Shown in pieces: positions 47,236-60,200 of a stretch of DNA of 64,000 nt (its first letter is position 1; every line of letters begins with the position of its first letter). The notes beneath the pieces were generated by a model. That model was not told the origin of the DNA and made no database searches. It saw only the letters and a list, made by a program, of their open reading frames with translations. The translations under genes were made by a program, and so were the position numbers. Origin of the DNA: Strigamia acuminata (Eukaryota; Arthropoda; Chilopoda; Geophilomorpha; Linotaeniidae); assembly GCA_949358305.1 (NCBI GenBank), contig OX442320.1, forward strand, positions 7,518,259 to 7,582,258, written 5' to 3'.

Positions 47236-50200
47236 ATGAATCCTGGTGAACTACCACCCGAATTTGCAGTTCGGCCGACCACTTTCGTGGCATTAACGGG
47301 CCTCGATGTTGTGCATAATGCGATTCATAAATCCGTTTGGGATACATTCGTGTCTAATAGAAGACCGGACCGGGTTCCAATCGCTTTTAAAGTGTTGGAC
47401 GGTGATCACGAGTATCCCAAAGGCAAGACTAAAGTAAATCAAAGCCAAATTGATCGTTGAGCGTGATTAAATAAACTAATAAATAAATAAATATCATTTA
47501 TCTAGAGATCGTCGTACGATTTCTACGTGCCCAAAGGAATTTTGAAGACAAATTGGGTGAAGAAACATCTGTACATGGTCCCGTCGCTCGTCGTCGTGTT
47601 CTACGACTTAGATTGGGACGATCCGATGTGGAATGAGAAGAAAATGGAGTGTGAAACTAAAATCGACATAGTCAGGGCAGCTTTGGACGCTCGTGACACC
47701 AAAGTGGCGTTGGTTTTAATGCAGAAAAACTCGATTGTACCGGGAGATGATGGCACGACGAAAGCGGCGGCAATGTCCATCTGTTCCGCCTGCGATTTGT
47801 CCACGAATTGTCTATTTGTTTTGCCTCATACTGACCATCTGCACGGTTATATTTTGAGGTGCCGTGTGTGTGTATTTTATTTTATTTTAATTTTAATTTT
47901 GTTTTTATTGTTTTTTTTTAGATTGGAAAATGCTTTTTATGATTTGGCACAAAATTATTATCATCTGAAAATCCGGACGGTGAAAAACCACTTGGATGAA
48001 TTGAAAACAACGACGCATCAGTTGTTGTTCATTCGGCATCATTTTAAAATCGGATTTTTCAGCGAATTGCGACAAGATATAACGACTGCGTTAAAGTAAC
48101 GTTGAGTTTTGGAGTTTTGTACGTTTGTTCATGTTGTGAATGTATTTTTTTAGGCATTACAAGCAAGCGTATTCCAATTTGCTCGAAGTGCGGTCAGGAG
48201 ATACTCACGTGTTGGAGGTTAAAACACTAGCGGGGTTTTTGAATTATAAGGTAGGTGGATGGTATTTTTAAATTAAATTAAATTGAATGGATTTTTTTTA
48301 TTATTTATTTTAGATTTGTCGTCTTTCGTTTCAAATGAGTATTCCATTAGACGCCATTTCGCAGTTCCGACGCCATATTGACTTGAATAAATCCAAAGTT
48401 GGACCCAAAGAATTGATATTTCAACACAGCGCGTGGATGTCGAAACAGTAAATTGGAAATTATATCAAGTTTTGATCGATTTTTATGTTAATTCTTTAAT
48501 TTTTTTTTTTAATTTAGGTTTTCGATATTTGGAGAATTGTTTCACGAAGCGATTACTTTAGGCCTATCTGCAATTCAAGTTCAACATCCAGGTTTTTATT
48601 ATCAGCAAGCGGCTTATCATTCGCTCGCAAGGAAAAACCAATGTCAAGAGATATGCAAAGATTTAAAAGTAGAAAAATAATAAATTGAGGCTAAAAAAGG
48701 AGCGAAATCAATTAATTTTTATTTTATTTAGAACTTGGTGTATCCCGAGAACGATCCTCTTGCGGGAGTGGATAATTTAGAATATTTTGGTCAAAGGCCG
48801 TGGCGACCGGCAATTCAAAGCATCGACCCACCGAACGTGGAGAGAGAGCGGGAAGGAATTCTAGCTATTCAGTTTAAAGAGTCAACGAGTGTGAGTCATT
48901 CGGTAAACAATGAAAAACGACAATTTTTTAAACTTTGTTTAATTGTAGGCCTATATTTTTTTTGTAGATGTTGGTTATAACTCTGTTGAGTAGCGCTGTG
49001 ACTCAGTTTAAAAAATACAAGTGTCCACGAATGAAGAGATTTTTGTGTACGTTTTTAACGTGTTTTTTTTCTTTTGGTTTTTGTTGATTTTCTTTTTTTT
49101 TAAATTCTAGTGGTACAAATGGGTGAAGAATATTATCATCTGAAAGATTACGAGAGAGCGTTAACGTAATTGGCATTTATGAATCTCGGCGCCTGTTAGA
49201 ACCCGGCGCCAATTTAAAGCTTTCCAGTATATTGAATTTTTAAATTATTTTTAGACTTCTTACGCGTGTTATGTGGGATTATAGATGGGAACGATGGTGG
49301 AATTTGTTACACGGTATTCAATTAATGGCGCTGAGGTAATTTAACAAAAATTAAAGTTTTTGAAGAAAAAAAATTATTCTCAATGTTTTCAGATGCGCTT
49401 ATTTGATGGCAAATATTCAGGAATATGTTACTATTACGATAGAAGCGTTGTCGAAATGTAATTAAATGTGTTAGGGTTATTTCTTTCAGTTTGGTTTTAA
49501 TGATTTTTTTTTTATATAAGGTGTTCCATTCAACGAGGATGAAAAAGAAAGAATTCAATCAAATTTAGTCCGAGTTATATCGGTAAACGAACGTGAGCAA
49601 TGCCAATAACTAATAATTAATTCGAATTTTATTTGTTTTAAGGGAGAAACTCCAGAACCGGAACCGGATTGTCCTTTAGACAGTTTAAACGACGCGTTTC
49701 AATCGTGGTCCAATCGCAAACTAAGTGACATCCCGCAAATATTCACGATAGAAATGAATCACATTGTTTCATTTGGTACGCAAAATAAATAGCGAAAAAT
49801 ATAAATTGATTTAAAAATAAAAATATCAATTTTCAGTGGATTGTCAAGCGTGGTTTGAAAATTCCGAACACCAAATCGACCAATTCGTAACCGTAAAAAC
49901 ATGTATCAGGTATGTGCAATTTTTATTCATTAAGAATGGATTTCATTCGAGTTTTTTTAATTGTCAAGAGTTTCATGTCCATCCGCAATATCCTTCACAA
50001 AACTGAGCGTGTTGTTTAACAACCAAGTGAGCTAAATAAAATATTCGTTTACGAATTTGGTGAGATTTAAATTTGTATATCTTTACAGCACTACGATCAA
50101 CATTGTATTTTCGCTGATAAAAATGAATTAACGGTCGAAAACGGCCAACCGAAGTACCACACATTTACGTTTGTAGCCGAACCAAAAGATTTGCACAAAA

Positions 50201-52345
50201 AAATCGAAGTAAACTGATATTTTTTGTTTATTTGTTTTAATTTTTAAATTTTTGTGTATTTAGATTGTCGGATTCGTTTTGCAACTCGGGGACGAGTCGT
50301 CGTCGTCGCGCAGTATCGTTATGCGTTGGCTTTTGAACGGCGATTCGATCGACGTGAAGCCGCTGTGGACTCCGTGGAGAGATCAAACAGCTTTTAGTTT
50401 CTCAAACAACCTCGTGCAGACGAATAAGACGAGTTGTAGGATTTTACCGAGAGACTCACGTATCCGCATCGCTATCAACCACGCTCCGCCTGCTTTGGTT
50501 AACGAGTGGTACCCTTTTCATTTGGTATTTACCAATAACGAGGGTTTTGTTGCGGAAAACGTGGTGGTTACGATAGGATTAAAAGAAGATCAGGATTTAT
50601 CCCTACAACAATCTAGTAATTTTTTAAAATTAAATTATAGCTTACAGTTCGCGCCTGGCATCTTTATGCCAAATTCGTACTGCGCATCCCATTCTGCGCA
50701 GACGATTTTCTGATAGGAATTTAGCAGTATTAACCCTAATATTAGGCATAATAAAGTAAATAAACAACAAACTCATCATTGAAACTAATTTACAGCGTAG
50801 TCCCAGAATATTATTGTTTGTTTAATTTATTTAGCATTATTAGGCCTAATATTAGGCTTAATACCTATTAGAAAATTGTCTGCGCAGAATAGGATGCTCA
50901 GTACGAATTTAGCATCAAGATACCGGGCGCGAACTGTAGTTTTGTACATATTTCAATGAAATTTTTTATTTTTCAGCTCATTTTTGTCTGGACGTGGCTG
51001 GTTTCGATGGTAATGTGGTTCCACGACTGGAAAATATTAATTTAGAGAAATTAGACCCGGGAGAAGAGGTTATATTTATTTATTTATTTATTTGCCTTAA
51101 TTTTACGAACGATTTTCATTTATTTCAGGTGTCAAAAATTATTTTTATGAAGCCTTCGCGAGTGGATGTGAGGCCAATTTTTTTCAAGATATCGTACCTG
51201 GTTGAGGTGCACGTGGGTTCACATTCTATTCACTGCGCATGTTCCAAGGAGGAAGAACTAATGGTGCCAACTGTGAAAGCATTTGACGTAACAGCTAGAA
51301 TGATTTCAATGAAATTTGAAAACTTAGAAAACAGTTTGAAAGCTAGAGACCCTTTTTTGATTATGCAAGATATTGTTTGCATATCACCGTGCTCCCTGAC
51401 TATTCTCACGAGCAGTTTGGAAATGGTAGAAAAATTATTTGTCATCGTGGTTGTATTATTTGTTTAAAAATCAAAATTGTTTGTTTCAGAATAATGGCGT
51501 GCGAACCGTCGACAATCCGATATCATCTCAAGTAGAAAATGGTGAAATTAAATTAAATTCGAATTTAAATTTATAATTAATTTAAAAATCTGTTTTCAGT
51601 CGATCTTGAAACCGGCGAACGAGCGAGCGAATGCATTTGTCTAGTCCCTTATAAAGAAATTGAAAAACCCATCAGTATTGGACGATACAAACTAACGTGG
51701 AAAAGGTTTAAAAGTTGCGTTTATTTTATTTCTTGATTTAAAATAATAACTTAATTCTAGGATGGTTTGCGACGTGAACATTCCCCCGGTTGAAACCGTC
51801 ATCGATTTGCCTGAAATTACGGTCTCGGATCCGGCGTTTTACCTCGATGTTTCGCTCCCCGCGAACGGCCTGATGAGGACGCCGTTAATGGCGACATACA
51901 CCATTTATAATTACACCAAAAAAGTGTGCGAGTTTTTGTTGGTCATGGAAGCCAGCGATGCTTTTATGTTCTCCGGACAAAAACAAGTAGAAAAATTGTT
52001 TTTAATATCCAATTTATTCTAATTTATTATTTTTTTTTATATTTCCAGCTTCGTTGTCGACTTATGCCGCGTGGGAAACACGAAGTTAAGTACAATTTGT
52101 ACCCGTTAGTCGCCGGGTACGTGGCTTTACCGCGATTGAGATTGTCGCTGCCCGAAGACGACACTTTCCAGTCGTTGTTGGACGCTGCCGTCGAGACTCA
52201 CGTTCCAACGCATATTTTTATTTTGGTATGAATTATCATTCATAAAATAATAAATTACGTGTTTGATTTGAGTTTAATTCGTAAATTTCAGCCGCAAGGA
52301 AAATCCATAGACGATGTTAATCAAATTAACATAAAATGCGTTTGA
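47236..52345 (+). CDS. TRAPPC11: TRAPPC11 (foie gras/gryzun), trafficking complex subunit
   Basis: About 24 short exons. The first reads [20 protein letters not shown] and [17 protein letters not shown]; the next ones carry [70 protein letters not shown] and [17 protein letters not shown], which together are the foie-gras domain. The C-terminal gryzun-type region ends [26 protein letters not shown] and [10 protein letters not shown] before TGA at 52343-52345. The protein belongs to TRAPPIII and acts in ER-to-Golgi traffic and autophagy. Start at 47236 is the ATG at the first coding splice acceptor and matches the family N-terminus. One intron (50614-50976) contains a miniature transposon. It ends 78 bp from the THAP gene. 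Confidence 0.95.
50645..50936. mobile_element. 292-bp TA-flanked MITE in a TRAPPC11 intron
   Basis: Terminal inverted repeats begin CAGTTCGCGCC and extend for roughly 80 bp with small gaps (left TTCTGCGCAGACGATTTTCT, right complement at 50875-50890). TA is duplicated on both sides (50643-50644, 50937-50938). Two copies of TTAGGCCTAATATTAGGC-like sequence lie in the centre. No ORF of its own. Confidence 0.9.
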
Positions 52346-52423
52346 GGAAACGACGAAAAGAAAAGAAATATTTAACTACGATAAAAATGTAAAGATTGCC
52401 AATTAAAATCGCAAATTTAATTA

Positions 52424-53819
52424 TTAATGCGCTACATGATTTGCTAGTCGCTTATTCAATTGTGTCAAATACACTAGACAAGATTTGCATTTCGTTGTGT
52501 GACGGTCGATCAATAAATTACACGATATACTCCTCAATGTTGATTTAATATCCACGTCGTCAATCGTCTCTTTGAAGTCCATTTCCTTATAACCGACGAT
52601 TTTGTCGTCGTCGTCAGTGTCCAACTCGCTTTGAACGAGGTTTTGGTAAGAGTGTTCGAAGTTACCGCTGCACACGCGGTATTGCGCGACTAAAAACACC
52701 GTTTGGAGCAAACACGGCACGATGTCGTCAACATGCAAACTTTGTACGCAATGATCGACTTTTTTCCAGATCGAATGGCCGCTAGGTAAGTCCCTATTGT
52801 GGATTGTGATTTTTAAATGTCCGTCTTGGTTCCATTGTAAAGAGCGCTGCACTACGGGCTCGGCGCCATTGCTCGATTGGATGGCTCGTAGCGAGTTGTC
52901 TCGATTCACGAGTCGCCATTTGTTGCAAATGGCGTCGAACGAGTTCACCGCCTCGCTGAACACGACGTTTAGGTCCAATTTAGTGTTAGTCGAGCCTTTG
53001 CCGTTGGTAATCGTTGAATTGTTGTGTTTAGGCTATAAAGTAAAATAAATAAATAAATAAATAAATATTTTCTGATGTTTATTTGATGATTTCGTACCCT
53101 GAGATACGAAATTTGTGTTTTAAGTTGTTGAATTTCGTTCATGAGCCTCGTGTTTGTGGAATACAGCTTTTCAATTTCGTGATTTCTAAGTTCAGTTTGA
53201 CATTCTGTAAATAGAAATGTTTTAAAACTAATTTTTTCGTTATTTCTTTTGAAAGTCGTGCCACTGTTTTCCGCTTTTTCCGTTTGCTCGCTCGGAAAAT
53301 GAGTTGTGAAACCATTATCTGCTGGATAAATATCTGGTTCGCATTCAACATTCGCAGGGAGAGTTTGGATTTGAAATAATTTTCGTTTTTTACTCTCGAC
53401 GATTAGTTCTTCGATTGGGCCGGCACTGGAAGCACAACCAAAAGCGCTGCAGTTCATCAATGAAGTGATATCTGGCAAAAATGGCGAATTAATATTCGAT
53501 TTTTCATATTGAGTTTGTTCGTCTCACGTGCTTGGACATCATTTTTGGTAAACGGGGTGATTTGGATCTGCGAGACGGTCGTAAAAGGGAATATTGATGG
53601 AATGTAGTCGATGCAATCCGACTCGTAACTTCGCTTGCCCGACACAAAGTGCAGCGAACAAATCCTCGTGTTTTTCGTAACTTTGAATCCAGGCTCACGT
53701 CCGACTACGAATTTCCATTTGTCCGCTAGTTCGGGCTCCGCTGGAAACTTGATGAATTTGACGTCGTCGCGCTTGTTTCTCGACTTGCACGCGGATACGC
53801 AACAATTATGATTAGGCAT
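52424..53819 (-). CDS. THAP-domain zinc-finger protein
   Basis: Three exons (53528-53819, 53098-53471, 52424-53032) give 424 residues. The N-terminal THAP domain has the C2CH zinc ligands (NCCVSACKSR and ICSLHF), the conserved W in DKWKFVVGR and the P in YIPSIFP. A serine-rich linker and a short coiled coil (LRNHEIEKLYSTNTRLMNEI) follow; the C-terminal 200 residues show no recognised domain, with a CKSC pair near the end. The first intron is only 56 bp, with donor GCAC|GTGAGA. THAP domains come from P-element transposases; no transposase core remains, so it could be a domesticated copy acting as a DNA-binding regulator. Starts 409 bp from Slingshot, head to head. Confidence 0.88.
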
Positions 53820-54227
53820 TATTAAACAGATACAAAAACGGGTCTTCCTTCCCGCTTATTATTGTCCGCGATTGAGCGCCCCCATTGGCGGAGAAGCGAG
53901 CACCGAGCAGGCAGTATCTGTTTACGGTACTTTTCCGTCATCTGGTGGTAAATAACTAAAGTTTCGGATATATTTATTTTTATAATCCGTATTTTAATAT
54001 CGCTGCAAATTAAATATAACTTGTGAATAAATTGTTTTCTTAATTTTAGGCGAGTTTTTTACTTATTTTTAATTGTCTTCGATAGACCGAGGATTCGATT
54101 GATCGATCACGAATAAACATGGCGGCGGCATACGCTGGGAGTTAGGATGCGATAAGACGAATTTCTAGGAAATACGATGATCGACTTTGGGTTTTTTGAT
54201 GTTTGGACGAAGCTAGAGATGTGAGAA
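53820..54227. promoter_or_regulatory. Shared upstream region of THAP gene and Slingshot
   Basis: 408 bp between divergent starts. ATGGCGGCGG at 54119 resembles a YY1-type site, and GAGCGCCCCCATTGGCGG near 53873 contains an inverted CCAAT box. Function is inferred. Confidence 0.45.
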
Positions 54228-57200
54228 ATGGCGCTGGTCACCATAAGAAGATCATCGAGCTCTCTAGTAACCGCCGAGACTGATGTAAGTGGTGCAAATT
54301 GATTCGTTTTACGTTACTGATTTACCCCATTTATTCATTTGGTCATTTCTGAGCTAAATCATTTTTTAAAATAATTTTCATGCACACACGAATCGATATT
54401 TAATTGCAGAAACCTCGTACGAGTGTGATCCATCGACGAAAGCAGAAAAAGGGAGAAAAATTGAATTTTTTGACTCGATGAATTGACAAAATTTGTATTT
54501 GTTTATGTGATTTGATTGGGTCGAATATTTGACAAAAAAATCGACAGATTTGATGAGAAATTTTTTAATTTTTTTGTTTCGTATATTCGTGTCAATTAAA
54601 CGAATGTAATTTACTCATGTGACTCACAATTTTGAAGACAAACCAATGAATCACAATGTGGTATAAAAAAATTCATCTTTCTGCTTTTTTAAACATTAAT
54701 TTTATCTGATAAAGTTATTTATTAGGTCGAAATGACTCAGGGTGTGACTTTTGGTTGTTTTTTAATAATAAAATCATAAAAATACCACGAATAAAATTGA
54801 GGGGAGAAAAATGAAAAGGAAAAGTGGTTGGAAATATTAATTTGGCGATGAGGATAGAAAACAGGTGAGAGACGTCAGATGACAAGTCATACAAGTGGTG
54901 TTTAGCCAGCTGCACTTTTTAAGCAGATGTAAGGAAAATAATTTATTGGATTTGAAGTTGTTACGTCCATCAACAGATGGCATTTTAGTTTTTAATATTA
55001 AAAACAAGAAAAATTCCTTCACCGAATTAAAAATAATTGCTTTTCTTCGTAGATGATGTTGTTTTCGAATGTTTTCGGCTTCAAATTTTCACATTTAGGC
55101 TAATTTAGGCTCGAGCAACTGCTTCAAATTGCACATTTAGCAGTTTTAAAGCCAAATTAAGGGTTATTTTGAGTTTGTGGGCTTAAATTACGATGTTTTG
55201 TGTTTAAATTTGGGTTTATTTTGAGTTTTTAAGCCTAATTTTATGGTTATTTTGAATTTTTAGGCCTAATTTTATAGTTATTTTGAATTTTTAGGCCTAA
55301 TTTTATGGTTATTTTGAATTTTTAGGCCTAATTTTATGGTTATTTTGTATTTTTAGGCCTAATTTTGTGGTTATTTTGTATTTTTAGGCCTAATTTTATG
55401 GTTACTTAAGTTTTTAGGCATAAATTTAGAATTAATTTGAATTTTAAAGCCTAAATTTTTGTTTTTTCTGACGTTTTAGGCCTAATTATTTATGTTTACT
55501 TCGAGTGTTTAGACCTAAATTTTGGTTTATGTGAGATTTAAGGTCTAAGTTTCGGTTAATTTTTTGGTTTGGGTTTAAGTTTGGGTTTATTTGTAGGTTT
55601 TGATCCGAAATTTATAATTCTTGCAAGAAAAATGATTTCTTTATTTAAAAAAAAAAATGTATTTTCTAATTTTTCACCTGCCCTAATTTCCCGTCTTGGA
55701 AGCAATTTTTCATCCTCCACCTGCTAGTTGATTTCACACTTAATTTATTATCCCTATGGGACAAAGTAGTCACTTTGCACCATGGTCTGTGTTTGTTATT
55801 ACAAAGCGAATCTAGTTGGAGGTTTGACCGAAAACCCGCTTCAGCATGCCCAGGGGCTAAGCAGCCTTCTGATTGGCTGAGAGAGGGTGATCCTCAGATC
55901 CAAAGATTGGAGCAGTCAGGAGCGGGGGAGAGCAGGGCACAGACCTCAAGAAACAACAGTCATCGCTGGTGTTTTTGAGTGCAAAAACAAGTGTGTGAAG
56001 AACAAGTTGGAGGAACATCCAAAGCATGTTGGAATTAAGGAGCAGCCATTTTATAGCGTGGATTGAGACACCCGAACAATGATTTCTGTCCTGCCACCTC
56101 CAACTGGACTTAGGGGTCGTTGTGGGGCTGCTAAAAGTGGCTATTTGCCACTGGGGACTTTGTGGAGATCAGATTTGTGGATTTTGCCAAGCAGAATTCA
56201 GGTAATTTCAAATTGCTTATCTCTCAAGTTATAAGGGGGGAGTAAGGGAGATTTTTTTGAAAAAGAAAATATTTTTTTTTTTTTCAAAATTAAATTTTTG
56301 TTTCTGAAAAAAAAAATGATGTTTATGTAATGACAGTTTTTATATTTAAAAAAAAAAAATAGGCCTATTTTTTTTTTTTTTTTTTTTTTTTGGACGTAGG
56401 AAATTATATATATTTTTGTTTCTTTTTTTTCTTTTTTGAAAGTGTTTGTGGTGCAAGTTACGAATGATGTCATAACAATTGTTATGTTGTGAGTTGTGTT
56501 TTTTTTTTTTTTATTTGTATTTTTTTTTTGTTGTTGGAAAATTCAACTTGCACTAAATTTACTTGTATTTTCACCTGTGCCTCGTTTTCCTGTTCCTCAC
56601 CATTGTCCCTGTGCACGCAGCCATAGCACATGGATGAATCCTGTGTGCAGGTTAAACTGCTCCTTGCCTCAATTACACTTCCTTTTTTATTATTGCTTCA
56701 GCATTAGGCCTATTTTTCAATTGAGCAAATCCACTTTACTGTTACTAATTGAAACAATAAAACCAGCAATTTATTGTTATTTATATTTAAAAAAAAAAAT
56801 AATAATTGAAGAAAAAGGACAAAAAGGGGTCAAATTGTCCATCCCCCCATCCCCCCCCCCCACCTCGCCCTATGCAATCAGGTTTTGGGGATTTCTAATC
56901 CCTTTGTATACAGGGATTAGGCCTAGATGAAAAATGAGCTATACTGTCTGTCCCCTTCTTGGATATCTCCGGAACAAGATGGTTGAAACGTTGAGAAGAA
57001 GAGGAGGAGGGTGGGGAAGGGAAAAAGGGAAATGGGGAAATAGGACACTTGTGAGAATCCTCCGTAATGTGAAATTTTTTTTTATTTATTTTTTTTTTAT
57101 GGTAAAAGGAAGTTGAAATAAATTGGAATTTTTATTTTTTTATATTTTGTTTTTATTTTTTGTTATTAAAAATGTTGATTCGTTGCAGCTATTAACCCCA

Positions 57201-60200
57201 TTGAAAAGTGTGGTTATTACGTTGCCCTTGCCTGGCGCATAAATAGTGGGTCAATAGAAAGATAGTTCGAATTTTGAACGGTTTTCAAGCTTGTTATTAA
57301 AATGCTGACACATAGGAGGACCTAGAAGGGTTATGACCCGTGGAAAAGTTGATTTTTTTGTTTTTGTAAGTTGAAACTGCAGTTTTTGAAGCAAAATGGC
57401 CTCTTAGGAGTCTTAGGGCATTGTTTTGGACGTGAAAGGGCAGAGTTATGGGATAAACAAGATTGTTTTGATGTTTTTTGGTTGTGGTTTTATGTTCTGG
57501 GGACGAATTAATGTTTTTCTTTCCATGTGACATAAGTTGTCCTTTGTGTTTGATTTAATTGGTCACCCATTTTGATTTCTTTTGTTATCTGCATTTGCTA
57601 CTGTTTTAAGTGCGTGGGTGTGTCTTGAGTTTAACCCATTTTGAAGCAGATGTTTGGACGCCCACTCGTATTTAAGAATGTTTTTTTTTTTTAAAAAACA
57701 AAACCTCAATTCTTAATTTTTCTTTTCATTTCAAAACGAATCTCGATGCGAATTTTGTAAATTTTTTTAAAATTTATTTTGAAAAAATTGAAAAAAATTG
57801 ATAAAAAAGTATAGCATGAGGTCAAACATGAGTCATTTGCTACTTGTTTGGGACATTGGGTGATAAAAATAGCAGAAATTCGTGTAATTAAGAGGCCAAG
57901 AAGCCATTTTGTGCGAGTTAACGGCTCACTCGTTCAAGGATGTCATAATGTAGTTGTCATTGTGCCACCCCTTCACCTCATTCTGTCCCAAGTACTACAC
58001 GAATTTTGCAAGGTCATGTTGTGACTAAGGCAAGTGGGTAACGATTGTACACACTTCCGGGACAGGTGAGGTTAAAAAACAAAAATTGTGCCCTAAAACG
58101 CAATAAAAAATGGCGCCATGTTTTGTTTCGCCTCCGTTAAATTGTTGCCCGTTTCTGACACGAGGGCATTAAAGGAGGGGTTGAGTTGATGAATGGTCAA
58201 GGGAGAATATTGGCCACTTCCTGAAGCTCGAATGAGGTTTAGTGTCCGTTGAAAAGATCTAATAAATCTGTTTTAGCTTGTCAGGGTGAAGGAATTGAGC
58301 AACGACTCGTCGTTGCGTAAATTTAGATTAATTTTTCGGTTTATTTTAAATTTTATTTTATTTATTTTTTATATTTAAAGGAAACGGATGGTCCAGCTGG
58401 TCAGGATGAGGAAGTGGGAAACGATGAGAGATCGCAGGATAACCAGGAACACAGGTGAGGCTTTTTTCTTTTAATTTTGTGCGTTTTTTGTGCAGAATAA
58501 AAATAAATAGAGTTAATCCCGTTTTCCTGTTGTAGTGCATCGATTTCGTAACGATTTTTTGGTTACGAGATCGAGCACGAGTACGATTAGTTTCGCAATT
58601 TGTTTCCTTATTTTTTTGTAAATACTTTTTTCTTGTTTGTGCCAAGTTGTGGCGATGGTTTTTCGACGTTTTGATTATTGGGTATCAGCTGGGAGTCGGG
58701 TTGCGAGGTAATGAAGCGATCGATTCGCAAATCCGATATGCTTGAAATCCCGTAGTAATAAGATGGCAGAAAGCTTACTCATTTTTCTAATGATCTGTCA
58801 TGTGGAGTCAGCCATTGGAAATATTGGAGAAGAAAATTCGGGTCAATGATCGATGAAATGCGTGTTTGTGTTTCAATTGGCAGTGTAACGGGTACGATAA
58901 GTGATGTTTTGCTATGGTTTCTGGGAAATGGAGTGGACTTTCACTGAGTTTCGTAATAAAAGGGATTTTTTTTTTTTAATTTTTGCTCGTTTTGTGGTTT
59001 GGATTTTTCTTTTTTCTTCACGTAGTTTTCAGCCATGCATTTATTCGATTTAGGCCATGCAGTTGATGTGCTCGAAGGAATAGGCCAAGAATTTATAAGG
59101 ATTATTATGTATTTCTAGAGGGAAATGTAATTTTGATTTCATTTTTTTTTTTTTTTTTTTTTTTTATAAAAAAAAATAATTGATTTAAAAATGAGTTCAT
59201 CTGTCGCCTTTTCCCTGTGTATATACGTAATCATTAATTTTTTTGTTTTGTTTATTAATCTGATCGGGTTGTGCAATTCTGATAAAGTGTTTCCCCATGT
59301 TTGTTTGTTTTTTTAATTGAAAATTATTCAAAATGGCAATTTGAATGCTTTGCGTAGACAAAAACGGTTAATTTTATTTAAATTTACCCCATGCCGACTG
59401 GAAATGAAACCAGTTTTCAGTTCATGGTCGTTATTTAACCGTCTGGAAGCCGTAGATAGGCCAGAAGGAAAATTTAAAACGGAAACCGAATTTTAAAATT
59501 TCATGAAATCGCGATAAAACGTTCATTCGCCGAATGCCAAATGAGGTTTTGAGAGAGGAAAAAAATAATAAAATAATAGAATATTGAAATTCCAGACGTT
59601 TTCTTGATTAAATAAATTCTATTTATCGTTTTTGAACGTTGAAAAGCGTTCCGCGAATCGAGTTTCTCGGTAGGAAAAAGAATTAGGGTAAAATGGTTCG
59701 GGGAAAATGATTTGCTGTCATTAAACTTCCTCGCAAGAAATCAATAGATGAAATAAATGACACGCAAAGGACAGTAATTTGGACTGCGAGTTCGTTCACC
59801 TCGATTCATTTCTTTGTGAAACGCGAGGGGGAAAACATTTCTCGTTGTTGATTATTCTATATCCAGGTACTCGTGTCTATTATTTTCCTTGTTTATTTAC
59901 TTTCTTTTATATAATCTTATCTAATTTCCACTTCCTTGTGTTTTTATGTTTTTAGTTTTATTTTTTTTTGTTGAAAAAATGACATCATTTGTTATCCATG
60001 TAAATTAAATAATATTTGGGTTAATTTAATTATGGGAAATTAAAACGTTGGTTAATTTATTTAAGCTCGGGTGGCTCTGGGTTCAGAGAAACAGGGCCGG
60101 ATTTACGTGTAATCATATAATATATGTTTTTAACTTTGTAAGTAATTTTTTTCTTCGTTGCTTATTTATTTATATTTACAGTAGAACCTCGATTATCGGA

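Noticed and set aside
56198-56930. ORFs of 91 and 144 residues in Slingshot intron 1
   Set aside because: Dominated by T- and A-runs and a C-run; no splice signals or domain.
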